Shown here: piece by piece, positions 49,131-59,716 of the stretch
Position numbering within the stretch: the first letter of the stretch is position 1
How the letters are laid out: each line of letters starts with the position of its first letter
Source: Ariolimax columbianus
Lineage: Eukaryota > Mollusca > Gastropoda > Stylommatophora > Arionidae
Length of the DNA stretch: 64,000 bases
Direction: 5' to 3'
Assembly (NCBI GenBank): GCA_036924085.1
Contig: JAVGWX010000012.1
Location: 28,004,901 to 28,068,900 of the forward strand
Made by a program: the position numbers and the translations under genes
Notes under the pieces: generated by a model
Seen by the model: only the letters and a program-made list of their open reading frames with translations
Told to the model about the DNA's origin: nothing
Databases searched by the model: none

Positions 49131-49649
49131 TTTTGAACACAAACCTTCTTCTACCCTGCCCCTAGGTGACACTGACAAAAATAAAATAGTGCACCCACAA
49201 CATGATACTTTTTGAGAATCCCTGCTCCCCATCACTCCTTGTTGACCTTTGCCCACTGAAGCTCTTGATTCACTTTAGACTCATTGTTGGAAGCCACTTG
49301 TACTGAGTTAATTTCATTCTTGACAACACTTCTATGGTGGCAGGTTACAGTGGCTCTACTTTCACCCCGAATCATACTTGGAAAGTTGGATGAGAAAGAG
49401 GATTGGAAGGATGGGTTGTTGTATCAAATAATAACCTAGCCTACATACTATGTGGAGACTGTAGGAATAAGAGACCTTTATTACCTCAGCCCTACATATT
49501 ACCCATGATCCTCCAGCAATAGCAGTAATCAATGTCATGATAGATTAATTGATAAAAGTCAATATCATATGATTCAGAAGACAGCGGCTCCTCCCTCCCT
49601 CAAATTTTGTATAATAAAACATAATACGGCAACAAAAAACACTTCCCTT

Positions 49650-50705
49650 CCCTAATATTATGAGGGCATGTCAGTAAATAGGTCACAAATGGCTATTTAA
49701 AAAAAAACTAAAAGCAATACAAACTTGAAACATAATATTTCTCAACATAATTTCTACCAACTTTGATACACTTATCCCATCGTTTTATCGGCACACAGCT
49801 TAGAAGTCTTTACTCTACTGTCTCGGCCACATTTGCACTTCTCATTTAACCTCGTCTTTTATGAAACATCTTTTACCTAGGTGGGTTTTTTAGTGCATCA
49901 AATAAGTGGAAATTACTGAGAGCTAAGTTGGGGCTTCTCTACGGTGAGCTGAGAGAGGGATGGCGCGAGAGAGGGCGCCCAAAGAAACGTTTTAAAGACG
50001 GTCTGAAGGACTCACTAAAAGGTTGCCAGATAGACATCGACACCTGGGAATGTCTTGCGAAAAACAGATCTGACTGGAGAAGCGCAGTAAATCGGGTGTA
50101 GCTGCTGGTGAAGATGACTGTGTTGTGAAAGCCCAGAACAGACGTGAGACGCGGAAATCCCGAGCAGCGGGAACACCATCCCCTTCTACAAACCTCGTGT
50201 GCCCGATATGTAGCAGATGTTTTCGTGCTCGCATTGGCCTGTTCAGCCACATGCGCACCCACACCCAACAGGGAAATCTGTGACAAGGATGATGTCGGCG
50301 GTCCTCATCGACAACGATGGACAGCTATTATTATTATTATTATTAAGTTGGGGCTATAAAGAGGATGTTCAAGAAGTTACCATCATATTTGGACAATGTT
50401 CTCCTAGGTTATCTAGCCCTATGTGGTCTGACATTGTTATGATGGAGCAGCACTCTTCTATTCAGCAGGCCTGAATCTTTTCTTTGATTTACATCCCAAA
50501 GCACCAGCAGTAAGATACAGCAAATCAGATTGTTCCCTTTTTTCTTGAAACAGCACTCTGTGAGTATCCGAAGACATTGTAAACATATCCTTTCCTTCTG
50601 ATGGCGTAACCTTGAATTTCTTGGCAGAAGGTGAAGAAGTATTTTCCATTGCGTTGAAAAACGCTTTGATTTGAGTTGGTAGTGATGTACCCCTGAATCT
50701 TTCAT
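49650..50705 (-). pseudogene. mariner transposase relic
   Basis: On - the readings run KKFKVTPSEGKDMFTM, SDTHRVLFQEKREQSDLLYL, VLLHHNNVRPHRAR, and beyond the inserted LINE tail LSPNLALSNFHLF and RRWDKCIKVGRNYVEK. They match the mariner C-terminal catalytic half (SPKKFK..PS, VLLHDNARPH, YSPDLAPSDYHLF, RW.KCI...G.YVEK). The catalytic Asp residues of HDNARPH and SPDLAP both read Asn here, and frameshifts are present, so it is inactive. The N-terminal half was not seen. Confidence 0.8.
49936..50343 (+). mobile_element. 5'-truncated LINE end with C2H2 finger, 12-bp target duplication
   Basis: Flanked by TAAGTTGGGGCT at 49924-49935 and 50344-50355, it ends in (ATT)n and interrupts the mariner relic. 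Its + reading is YGELREGWRERGRPKKRFKD, then GLKDSLKGCQIDIDTWECLA and NRSDWRSAVNRV. After one frameshift comes CPICSRCFRARIGLFSHMRT + H and a stop. The GRPKKR..D..K and terminal C2H2 finger are known at the C-terminus of a common animal LINE type, probably the same family as the fragment at 5194-5424. Confidence 0.9.
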
Positions 50706-50709
50706 CTTC

Positions 50710-51075
50710 TTAGCTCTTAGTCGACCGGTACTTCTACAGAGGCAAGTGCCCCTGTTCGGGTTCCAACTCTGGTATGAGCTGGATGTAGCCGGGAGAAGGG
50801 TTTCCTGCTTAGCGGGCTAGGCTTGAGCAGCTAAATTCTCCACTGCATTGGGACAAGAGCTTACGGAGGGTGGTTAACCGATGTGCGAGTCCATCCTAAT
50901 CGACTCAAACACTAAAGCAGAGTAGACCCACAGCCTGTTAGGCGCCATCTATGCTGCTCTAAACAAACCATCTAATCATGGCCGGTGTTATGCCATGTCA
51001 CACAGTTAGTCGCCTCTTACGACATGCTCTCTATTAGGCAGTGGTGCTATTCTTGTCCTTGTCCTACACAAAGAC
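50710..51075 (-). repeat. Repeat C full copy
   Basis: From TTAGTCGACCGGTACTTCTA through GGTGGTTAACCGATGTGCGA and GTCGCCTCTTACGACATGCT; the reverse of 57185-57580. The GGTTAACC at about 50874 is the site that received a MITE in the copy at 2104. Confidence 0.8.
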
Positions 51076-51079
51076 CTCG

Positions 51080-51700
51080 GTAGACAACTCAGTACCCTGA
51101 GTCATACCCAGTAAAAATAGTGTTAAGCATGTCTTCTTCATCTGTATACTGACAGAGACGCTTTAAGCAAAGGCCCATTTTGTTTTCATCAGTCAGTTAT
51201 CTAGGCACCCACTGTGAACACACTTTCAGGAAATTAAATTGATCATGCATTATGCTGTAGGTTAAACCATGTTAACACCGTATTGCAGTTGATACAGTGT
51301 TTATCGTTCTCACCAGTCAGCTTGAATCATCTCTCCCACCCACTGCACAGCAATTTTTAGTGCCTATGGGAAAGGTTATTGACCCAATTATGGACTGCTT
51401 TACATGACCAACTCTTCTCACCATAAACAGGAATCTTTTCCTTATGAATATCCTTTACAGAAAGTTTTTTTGCCTAAAAAAAACGCACAAGAGCATGATG
51501 TTCTTCGATTGCACACTCTGTGAGCAAGAACACCATTCTGTACCTGAGCTGCACACATGTGTGTGACACATAGCATCTGCTACCTAAAGTAATCGCAAAG
51601 CTGGATGTTGGTGCCACTTAAAGGGCACCTGTAGAAACTACCAGCTACATTTTTCAGCTATCCCATATCTGTTTGTGACTTACTTACTGACTTACCCTAA
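51080..51700. other. No recognised feature
   Basis: No exon, array or repeat that I can place was seen here. Confidence 0.35.
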
Positions 51701-51704
51701 TAGA

Positions 51705-51835
51705 ATCCAGCAAACAAGCCACCACCCATCCAAAATTATATAATAAAACATAACACAGCAAACAAGCCACCACACATCCAAAATTAATTATATAATAAAA
51801 CATAATACAGCAAACAAGCCACCACCCTCACAAAG
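51705..51835 (+). repeat. About 60-bp tandem repeat, 2 units
   Basis: CAGCAAACAAGCCACCAC and CCAAAATTATATAATAAAAC repeat twice; a related single unit lies at 49600-49645. Confidence 0.75.
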
Positions 51836-51847
51836 ATGCACACAAAC

Positions 51848-51922
51848 CTGGACTGGCTGACTTTGAAGAGCATCATTAACAATCTGTTCTTGCTCCTGGG
51901 CATTCCTCTCATTACGTTTGTC
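51848..51922 (-). CDS. Internal 75-bp exon of an unrecognised - strand gene
   Basis: On - the acceptor TTTCTCTTTCAG| and donor CCAG|GTTTGT bracket 25 in-frame codons, DKRNERNAQEQEQIVNDALQ + SQPVQ. The charged Glu/Gln-rich helix-like peptide and good splice sites support a real exon. The phase does not fit directly after the exon at 59206-59287, so other exons must lie between if they are one gene. Confidence 0.5.
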
Positions 51923-52019
51923 CTGAAAGAGAAACATTAAAAGAACAGGTTTTTCATTCAAATGACTTCTATCAATATTAGAATTTGCTCTTCTTCTGGA
52001 GGCTATGTTGCCTTGCAAA

Positions 52020-52600
52020 TACTACTTGGCTGGCCACGTGGTGTGCATGCCAGATAACAGATGGATAATACAGAACAAGGTTTTGGTGTCCATATGATTA
52101 TATACGACCACGCAGCCGCCAACCTATACGATTGTGAGATGGTCTGCTGAAAGACCTAGGTACGAAATAGTACGACACAGCAAAAAATCGGACTGCATAC
52201 AGGACAATGTTGACTGCCTCGCATACGGGACTCGCCGGACTGAAGTTGAGGATATTGTATTGTATTGTATATGCTCTTCTTCTCATTAAACCTTGCCTAT
52301 GACCAGGATAAGTCAGTGGACATCATGCCTAATGACATCTTCAAGGCTAGCAACACCTCCTTACTCTTCACCTGTCCTGCAGTGATCTTTCATATAGTGT
52401 CCTAGTCATTATTCATGATTTTCATTAAGGCTTCTATGGTTCTTAACCAAGCTGTCTTATGTCAATCTCTCTCCTTCTCTCTGGGGTCTATAGTGTGGGA
52501 GGTCTGGTGACGGTATTATGGTCTCTTCCTAGGACATCAATGACTTTTGATAATCTGATAGTGAGGACATCTTCTTGGTTGGTCAGCGAATGCAGATCTT
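52020..52600. other. No recognised feature
   Basis: Short open frames only; one - frame at 52098-52286 has no motif. Confidence 0.35.
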
Positions 52601-52950
52601 AGATACTAATGGTATTTGGCCAGAACATTTGATGAAACTTTCTTAGACAGGTTGTGTGGAAAGATGAGAACTGGAACATTTCTTTTTCTGTTAGTCTCCA
52701 GCACTCTACACTGTGCAAAAGCACAGATAGTATGCAACACTTGTATATTCTTTGGTGTTTTGCTTCCAAATGTTGCTTAAACTGGTAAAAGATATTATGC
52801 TGACTATGTGCTACCAGTACCAAATATTGTCCTTGTCCAAGGCATATGGGAGTAGAATTTTGCCATGTGAATTGAAGCGTTTGAAAAAGATGATTAGCAT
52901 CACCAGGAGAGACAGGGAACAGAGACGTTAGTCCAGTCAGGAACAACATA
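52600..52950 (-). pseudogene. LINE ORF2 C-terminal fragment
   Basis: The - reading FKQHLEAKHQRIYKCCILSV, LLHSVECWRLTEKEMFQFSS, FHTTCLRKFHQMFWPNTIS resembles the post-RT block YGSECW.....L..FH...LR.I..I.WP..IS. It is followed at lower strand order by repeat B-like sequence (52910-53025). Confidence 0.65.
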
Positions 52951-53089
52951 CTGACCAGGACAACTCACCACTTAACGCCCTTTTCAAGGCGCACAAAAAA
53001 GTAAACTTACTCATTGTGGACATTAACCAACATTAATAACCAGGAGAGACAGATTGTGAAAAAATAGCACTTATAAATTGGTCGGCACT

Positions 53090-53305
53090 ATACCATGTGT
53101 TGAGTACATTTCCAGAAAAAAAATGTAGTCGTTTGGTCATCACACGAGAATTGTATCCTGATCTACTTACACTGATGACTTACAATGCTAGAAAGTCTGG
53201 CTACAGAGCTAGAAGGAGGCAGCCCAACAGATGGATAGGTGACATTACAATGATCTTGCAATGTGTTTGGGCACATAACGACCAATGCAACAAACATGGT
53301 TAGAC
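53090..53305 (+). pseudogene. LINE C-terminal scrap
   Basis: The + reading SGYRARRRQPNRWIGDIT and VWAHNDQCNKHG resembles the LINE end G(R/K)RRGRQP.RW.DDI...W...A.DR..W. The GT-rich context is otherwise empty. Confidence 0.5.
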
Positions 53306-53499
53306 GACTCAATCTCCCCACGATGCCCAACAGTATAAGTGGATCGAAAACTAATCAACTAAGGACATCCTGTCTTTGTTCATCCTGATGTTGATGTATT
53401 TGCCTGTTGCACCCTCTAGTAAAGTCAGGTAATCGCCTAGGCAACCATGACCACCACGCTGCTGACCACTTCTAATGCCAGAGTTCAAGGAAGCATGCA

Positions 53500-54110
53500 G
53501 TGCAGATGAAGTGGAGGCGATCTGTCTCAGTCAGGTGTAGCATGAGTATACCTGGGGATGGCTCTATGAGAGATATGATCTTTTGCCACCCCTGATTTCA
53601 AGCGACAGGTGTAGAAGCTGTCAAGCCGGGATGTTCTGAGAGAAGTGGGAAACATGGCAGAAGTAAGAGTGGAAGCACTGATTCAGCATTGAGGAAATGC
53701 TCTGGAGTTGTGTCTGTTGATGTCAGTGACTAGGTCTTGCCAGCAAACTTCAAGGATAGGACATTGGTTGCACATATAGAAGACGTTAATCCACTTCCGA
53801 TCTCCCTGTAAGACCATCCAGACCTCGAATCTATACAAGCGGTTTGGAATGACACAAGACCTATTTAGGCGCAACTTGGTTTCCAAGAAGCTCCTCTGCT
53901 GGAACCATCCTCTCTGCTGAGAATTCATGGATGATGTAACAAGGCCGATTCTGCAGAGTAATTTTCGGGTCACTACGTGCATCAGAAGTCAGTCTGCTGC
54001 CCAGGTAAATGAAGTCCTCAATTGGATTGACATGACCACTATCCAGAATTAAATCTTGGTCTTCACCCATGAAGTGTGCAGTCCCAAATGTGAAGCTCAC
54101 TATTATAAGT
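53500..54110 (-). pseudogene. LINE RT C-terminal relic
   Basis: The - readings are VNPIEDFIYLGSRLTSDARS, RPCYIIHEFSAERMV, LETKLRLNRSCVIPNRLYRF and EVWMVLQGDRKWINVFYMCN, then CWQDLVTDINRHN. They match E.F.YLGS.......E...RI..A...F..L......LS...KL.L...V...LLYG.E.W.L....... Multiple frame changes are present. Confidence 0.7.
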
Positions 54111-54199
54111 GCTCAAGGGAGTCTCTAGCATAGCTGTGTATTAGAAAATACTCTCTCTCTGTTCCTGTTTTGAGTTTTCTCAAAAAGTTCACGTCATTG

Positions 54200-54493
54200 T
54201 TGTTCACATCATTTTTGTTTCACATCACACATTGAAAAGCTGATAATTGTACCATTTTTGCCTCACATCACACATTGAAAAGCTGATAATTGTACCATTT
54301 TGCTTCACATCACACATTGAAAAGCTGATAATTGTACCATTTTTGCTTCACATCACACATTGAAAAGCTGATAATTGTACCATTTTTACTTCACAGTACA
54401 CATTGAAAAGCTGATAATTGTACCATTTTTGCTTCACAGTACACATTGAAAAGCTGATAATTGTACCATTTTGCTTCACATCACACATTATCC
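54200..54493 (+). repeat. 43-bp tandem array, about 7 units
   Basis: Unit TTCACATCACACATTGAAAA, GCTGATAATTGTACCATTTT, TGC; two units have CACAGTACAC in place of CACATCACAC. Confidence 0.95.
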
Positions 54494-54664
54494 TCGTCCT
54501 CAGTCCGGCAGATGTGCCATATGCATCGCAATCTTTTGCAGTGCTGTACCAATACGGAGAAGGTGGTGTATTGGTCAGGAATTTCATTACTTGTTAGAAC
54601 TTTTTTGGACAGCGACTAAGAGTTTACGCTTATAGATTTTTAATTGTCAAGAGTTATTTTACAT

Positions 54665-54832
54665 GTACAGTGTGTACAAAGGTTCTCCTAGTTTTTTTCA
54701 TCCATCTCCAATAAGACTATGTACTGGTACCATCTCCCTTGAGACCAGAGGACACATGAAACTTATGGGATTCAAAATCTCCCCATTTTTGTTTCTTGAG
54801 AGCCAAGCACCTTACCTCTCAGCTATAGTGGC
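54665..54832 (-). mobile_element. tRNA-derived SINE (family K)
   Basis: On - the head is GGCCACTATAGCTGAGAGGT, then a B box GATTTTGAATCCC. The body includes GGTCTCAAGGGAGATGG and is shared with 557-716. It abuts a poly(C) run of about 20 at 54832-54850. Confidence 0.65.
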
Positions 54833-55168
54833 CCCCCCCCCCCCCCCCCTCCTTGTTTTGTGTCCTTCACATAACATAGAAGGTTGTTGGGGCATCATAT
54901 CTCATTGTACAATGAATATCTGTTTTCACCCATGTCTGTCCTTCACCACTGCTGTTGCCTTCTTCAAGGTATATCCAGACTATTTCAGAACATTATCTGT
55001 CCTGAGCATCTTGGGTCTTCCTTTCTGTCTCACTCCTTGAATTATTCCTTTGAGTACAAATTTAGGTAGCCCATTCAACCTTGAGACATAATTGTACAAT
55101 TAAAGTGTGCTTGTTTTTAACAACTGCCTTTATATGGTCTGACGATCTAATGGTACATATTTTGTATG

Positions 55169-55854
55169 TTAACTCTTAAAGGCCATAAGAGCGCTGTCAG
55201 CATTCTTCCTGGCGCCCGCTTGATGCCAGAAAAACGCTTATATCGTTAACAGCCCATTGAAAGAAATTTGTTAAATTTTTTCAGTGTTTCTAGATTTTAA
55301 TTGACATTACATAGCAAGGGAAGTGACTCTTATATTTACGTTTCAATTTGTAAAACATGCTTTTGTGTGGAAATTCAAAATTGGAAAACATTTGTCATCT
55401 TTCAAGTCAGCCAAATTTTTGTTGTTTATCATAAAAATGTGTGGCGAACCTAGCACTTCAAGATTGTCCAATAGTAGGTTGTTTTTATCTGTAGAAAAGG
55501 CTAGGGAGTTGTTTACGTTAGATGAAATCAGTGGCGAGGATTCACATTTTTCTGATGTTAAATCAGAGTCAGACAAGTGGTTATTCATGGACTGGTCACA
55601 TTTTTGTGTGTGAAAAATAGTTTTTATTTCAAAGAATGACGATATGACTATTAATAATTACTTGCAATATTTTATTAAATTCTACAAGACCTTCATATTC
55701 TTACTGCATATTCATTTTTCTTTAATTTGACATATAACATGTTTGTCTTCCTTGTGAAATAATTAAGAAAAGTCAAATTTTATGAAGAGACTGCTTTTAT
55801 TGAAAAGATAATTCTGCCAAAACTAGTTATAAAATTATGGCCTTTAAGAGTTAA
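55169..55854 (+). mobile_element. piggyBac-like element 1
   Basis: Bounded by TTAA at 55169-55172 and 55851-55854 with perfect 12-bp inverted ends after the TTAA (CTCTTAAAGGCC). Inside is an open frame containing MCGEPSTSRLSNSRLFLSVE and LDEISGEDSHFSDVKSESDK, an acidic Ser/Glu-rich stretch as at the N-terminus of many piggyBac transposases. The catalytic domain is missing, so this is a deletion derivative. Confidence 0.7.
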
Positions 55855-56560
55855 TCCTACCAGACCGCTGTACCCATTTTTCCGGTAATTTCTTAAACTG
55901 ACGCTATACCGCTGGACCGGTTTTGCGGTACTTTAGGTAGTACGTAATAAAATGCGTCAGAATCTAAAAATAACCAACCAATCGTAGTCAATCCTCGTGA
56001 TTAGTCATTGCAAATGGCTGCCCCCATGTTTGAATTGATTTTGTGGGGTTTAACGTGAACAAATTCAGAAAATTGACAATTAAACGAGCGGCTGATGAAC
56101 CAAGCACTTCAACAGGAAAGCAAAGTAAGTCTAGGCTTATGACAGTCCAACAAGTGATCAATAATTTGGTTGATTCAGACTCTATTCAAGTGAAACAGAC
56201 AGAGAGAGCTCGAGTGATGAGATGAAGGCTTTTCTTGGACTGAGGATCTATATGGAATACTCATGTATAAAGCCCAGCTATCAGGATTATTGTTGTGTTT
56301 ACTCCCGGATTTCGAAATGTTATGACTCGAGACAGATTCTTTGCCTTTTTCTGGATGGATTGGAACACAAAGGTAAAATATTGACGCTAGATGAAAGGTA
56401 AACCTATTTTCTACAATGTCTCCAAGTTACATCTTATTCTAACCACTTGTTTGCATGTAACTAACATTTTTCTATATCATGTTGGTTTTTTCTCTTTAAT
56501 GCTCTGGAGCCCAGGAATGGGGAACAGTTAGGTTCAGGGCCTCAGGTGTGGTAGAGTTAA
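55851..56560 (+). mobile_element. piggyBac-like element 2 with transposase remnant
   Basis: Bounded by TTAA at 55851-55854, shared with element 1, and at 56557-56560. Its inverted ends are similar but not identical (TCCTACCAGACC and CTCTACCACACC). It holds an N-terminal-like frame (KRAADEPSTSTGKQSKSRLM) and, from 56222, MKAFLGLRIYMEYSCIKPSY followed by QDY. That resembles the (I/M)KAFLGL.I.MG....PS.RDYW block of PGBD-type transposases. The rest is deleted or frame-shifted. Confidence 0.65.
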
Positions 56561-56794
56561 TATTTGAGATATGATTCTTGTATATATTTCCAAGGACCTA
56601 TCTAAGATGTTTGTAGTTAAATAAAAAAGAAACAATTAACTTTAATACGTACGATGCAACTAACTGTCCAGCTTAAGGGAATCCACAGAACAAGGGAGAA
56701 CACAATAACTGTCCCAACAATGTTGCTGCGCATGAAGGCCACTAAGGAAAGATAGCAAATTAAATTAATAATAAAAATTTGCATGACATGTCAA

Positions 56795-57085
56795 AATAAA
56801 AGGCAAAGGCAAAGGTAAAGGTCACCGTCCATCGTAGACGATGATGGTATAATTAATTTTGCAAGCGCTATTTTCAGTAAGGATTAACTGCGCTACTTTT
56901 TATCCTAACTCTCTCGTCTCGAGCAGCCCGACCCCAGTGGCAAGTCAAGGACAAGACGACTAGGGGGTGACTACGAGATGTAGGGGACTCCGCATCAAGC
57001 ATCCGTGAAAAAGACGGCGGAGTCTGGAGTCGAACCCACACAACCTGATCATGAGGCCAACGGCTTAACGAATTTGATACGGAAT
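56795..57085 (-). mobile_element. tRNA-derived SINE (family H)
   Basis: On - the head reads TTCGTTAAGCCGTTGGCCTC with B box GGTTCGACTCCAG. The body has GGAGTCCCCTACATCTCGTA and ACTGGGGTCGGGCTGCTCGA. Only one copy is in the window. Confidence 0.65.
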
Positions 57086-57184
57086 TGTTTTTAAACATGT
57101 AGGTAATCCTACAGATGAGACTGCCAAAAATAATTAAATCTTAGAGATTTCATTGTAAGAAGTCACAGCATTTTTCTTTTTACT

Positions 57185-57580
57185 GTGAGGTTGTTTTTGT
57201 CAGAGTGGTCTGCCGGCGTCTTTGCATATGACAAGGACAAGAACAGAACCACTGCCTCACAGAGAGCATGTCGTAAGAGGCGACTAACTATGTGATATGA
57301 CATAACACCTGCCATGGTTAGGTGGTTTGTTTAGATCAGCATAAGTGGCGTCTAACAGGCTGCGGGTCTACTTTGCTCTGTGCTTGAGTCTATTAAGATG
57401 GACTCGCACATCGGTTAACCATCCTCTGCAAGTGCTTGCACCAATGCGGCAGAGTATTAAGCTGCTCAAGCCTAGCCCGCTAAGCAGGAAACCCTTCTCC
57501 CGGCTACATCAAGCTCATACCAGAGCAGGAACCTGCACAGGAGCATCTGCCCCTGTAGAAGTACAGGTCGACTAAGAACT
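57185..57580 (+). repeat. Repeat C, most complete copy
   Basis: Blocks in order: GACAAGGACAAGAACAG, GAGCATGTCGTAAGAGGCGA, GCCATGGTTAGGTGGTTTGT, GGCTGCGGGTCTACTTTGCT, GATGGACTCGCACATCGGTT, CCCGCTAAGCAGGAAACCCT and AGAAGTACAGGTCGACTAAG. The central block is shared with tRNA-headed SINE family D. No tRNA-like head was recognised in this repeat. Confidence 0.8.
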
Positions 57581-57695
57581 AAGGTTGTTGTTGTTATAAA
57601 AGTCACATGTACCGGGTTAATTCAACTTGTGATGATGTTTCTTTGTTGTGGGTTAAATTGGCTTTTCTTATATCCCAAGGTGTACTTGAGAAGAT

Positions 57696-57969
57696 TAGGG
57701 AGCCACATAGCGCAGTGGTTAGTGCGCTGGCTTCGCATATGAGTGGTCCTGGATTCATTACCCAGTTGAGGCGGAAATGATTTTTCAGACCACAACAACT
57801 CCCGGGTTTACCCAGCCTTGAATGGGTAACGGTTGAGTCCGAGAAGTAAAGGCGGCTGGCATGATGCTGACCACATCATCCACTAAGTGCCGGGGGTTAC
57901 AGAATAATATGGGCCTAACACCATATTTCCAATGCGCCGTATGGCATGATGGGATCTTTAAATTACTTT
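57696..57969 (+). mobile_element. tRNA-derived SINE (family E) with 13-bp target duplication
   Basis: Flanked by TACTTGAGAAGAT at 57683-57695 and 57970-57982. Head CATAGCGCAGTGGTTAGTGC, B box GGATTCATTACCC, body TGGCATGATGCTGACCACAT, 3' end GGCCTAACACCATATTTCC. Confidence 0.9.
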
Positions 57970-57984
57970 TACTTGAGAAGATGG

Positions 57985-58130
57985 ACTAAGGTCCTTCTGG
58001 CTGTAGTGCAATGTGAGACTCCTCAGTGAGCTCATCACTAGCTGGATCGGTGTTGACCCCCACCTCATTGACCAGACTACTGTGACACAACCTATTTCCA
58101 GGTAGCCTGACATTTTGAGCAGTATGTTTC
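57985..58130 (+). repeat. Repeat G copy
   Basis: TGTAGTGCAATGTGAGACTC, GCTGGATCGGTGTTGACCCC and GACATTTTGAGCAGTATGTT; its tail becomes the repeating unit of the next array. Confidence 0.6.
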
Positions 58131-58880
58131 ACCTGAGCCTAATATTACTCTTCTCCCTACAGATAGGGGTCTTCCTCCATATGTTTCACCTGAGCTTAAT
58201 GTTACTCTTCTCCCTACAAATGGGGTCTCCCTCTGTATGTTTCACCTGAGCTTAATGTTACTCTTCTCTCTACAAATGGGGTCTTCCTCTGTATGTTTCA
58301 CCTGAGCTTAATGTTACTCTTCTCCCTACAAATGGGGTCTCCCTCTGTATGTTTCACCTGAGCCTACTGTTACTCTTCTCCCTACAAATGGGGTCTTCCT
58401 CTGTATGTTTCACCTGAGCCTAATGTTACTCTTCTCCCTACAAATGGGGTCTTCCTCTGTATGTTTCTCCTGAGCCTAATGTTACTCTTCTCCCTACAAA
58501 TGGGGTCTTCCTCTGTATGTTTCACCTGAGCCTAATGTTACTCTTCTCCCTACAAATGGGGTCTTCCTCTGTATGTTTCACCTGAGCCTAATGTTACTCT
58601 TCTCCCTACAAATGGGGTCTTCCTCTGTATGTTTCTCCTGAGCCTAATGTTACTCTTCTCCCTACAAATGGGGTCTTCCTCTGTATGTTTCACCTGAGCC
58701 TAATGTTACTCTTCTCCCTACAAATGGGGTCTTCCTCTGTATGTTTCACCTGAGCCTAATGTTACTCTTCTCCCTACAAATGGGGTCTTCCTCTGTATGT
58801 TTCACCTGAGCCTAATGTTACTCTTCTCCCTACAAATGGGGTCTTCCTCTGTATGTTTCAGCTGAGCCTAATGTTACTCT
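58131..58880 (+). repeat. 56-bp tandem array, about 13 units
   Basis: Unit CCTGAGCCTAATGTTACTCT, TCTCCCTACAAATGGGGTCT, TCCTCTGTATGTTTCA, highly uniform. The left units vary most (CTTAATG, GATAGGGG). Confidence 0.97.
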
Positions 58881-59205
58881 TTTTCCAGCAGATGTGTCTT
58901 CATCAGTATGTTGCACCTTCTGATGTTACTCTCCATTCCCATCTTCTGTGAGGTCTTGAGCAGTATGTTTCACTATGTTTGTGTGCATGGGACTGGCAAC
59001 TTTGTGATGTAAAAGAAATGGACATAGAAACCATCACTGCAAGGCCACAAAGTGTGGTTTCGTGAAGGATTCCTTTAAGGAATGGTATGATAGTATGCTT
59101 TACAGGAAGTTACATTGAGATAGCAGAAATTTGAAGAGGAACATCTAAATTACTAGGTTGATCTGAATCAACAATATGTATGTGTATACAACTAGGGATA
59201 CTGAC

Positions 59206-59287
59206 CAAATTTGCTAGAGTCCAAATGTTCTATAAAGTCAAAGAGCCTCTGAATCATGTTCGCACTTGTTCTCTGACATTTACCAGC
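59206..59287 (-). CDS. Internal 82-bp exon of an unrecognised - strand gene
   Basis: On - the acceptor TACTCTCGCAG| and donor ATTTG|GTCAGT bracket AGKCQRTSANMIQRLFDFIE + HLDSSKF and one extra base. It starts in phase 0, matching the end of the exon at 59717. The two give a continuous helical-looking peptide. Family not recognised. Confidence 0.6.
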
Positions 59288-59334
59288 CTGCGAGAGTAGA
59301 CAAGGAAAAACAGTATGAGTTGAAATATTACAGG

Positions 59335-59605
59335 GTAGATGTGTAACATTAACGGGTAGATATGTAACACTAAGAGGTAGATGTGTAGTATTAAGAGTTA
59401 GATGTGTAACATTAACAGGTAGATATGTAACATTAAGGGGTAGATGTGTAACATTGAGGAGTAGATGTTTAACATTAAAGGGTTGATGTGTAACATTAAG
59501 GGGTAGATGTGTAACATTAAAGGGTTGATGTGTAACATTAAGGGGTAGATGTGTAACATTAACAGGTAGATATGTAACATTAAGGGGTAGATGTGTAACA
59601 TTTGT
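59335..59605 (+). repeat. 21-bp tandem array, about 13 units
   Basis: Unit GTAGATGTGTAACATTAAGGG with small variants. Because 21 is a multiple of three the - strand is open (7-residue repeat), without coding meaning. It lies in the intron between the exons at 59206 and 59717. Confidence 0.95.
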
Positions 59606-59716
59606 GATTTATTTACTTGGAATAGCATATAGATTATCATGGGGACATGGACATGACAGCACATGAAGAAATAAATCATATGGAGTTGGACATGTGATAT
59701 CTTATGTACAACTCAC

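Noticed and set aside
54495..54600. - strand exon near the 43-bp array
   Set aside because: The peptide looks plausible in one frame but lacks paired acceptor and donor sites, and a LINE relic is adjacent.
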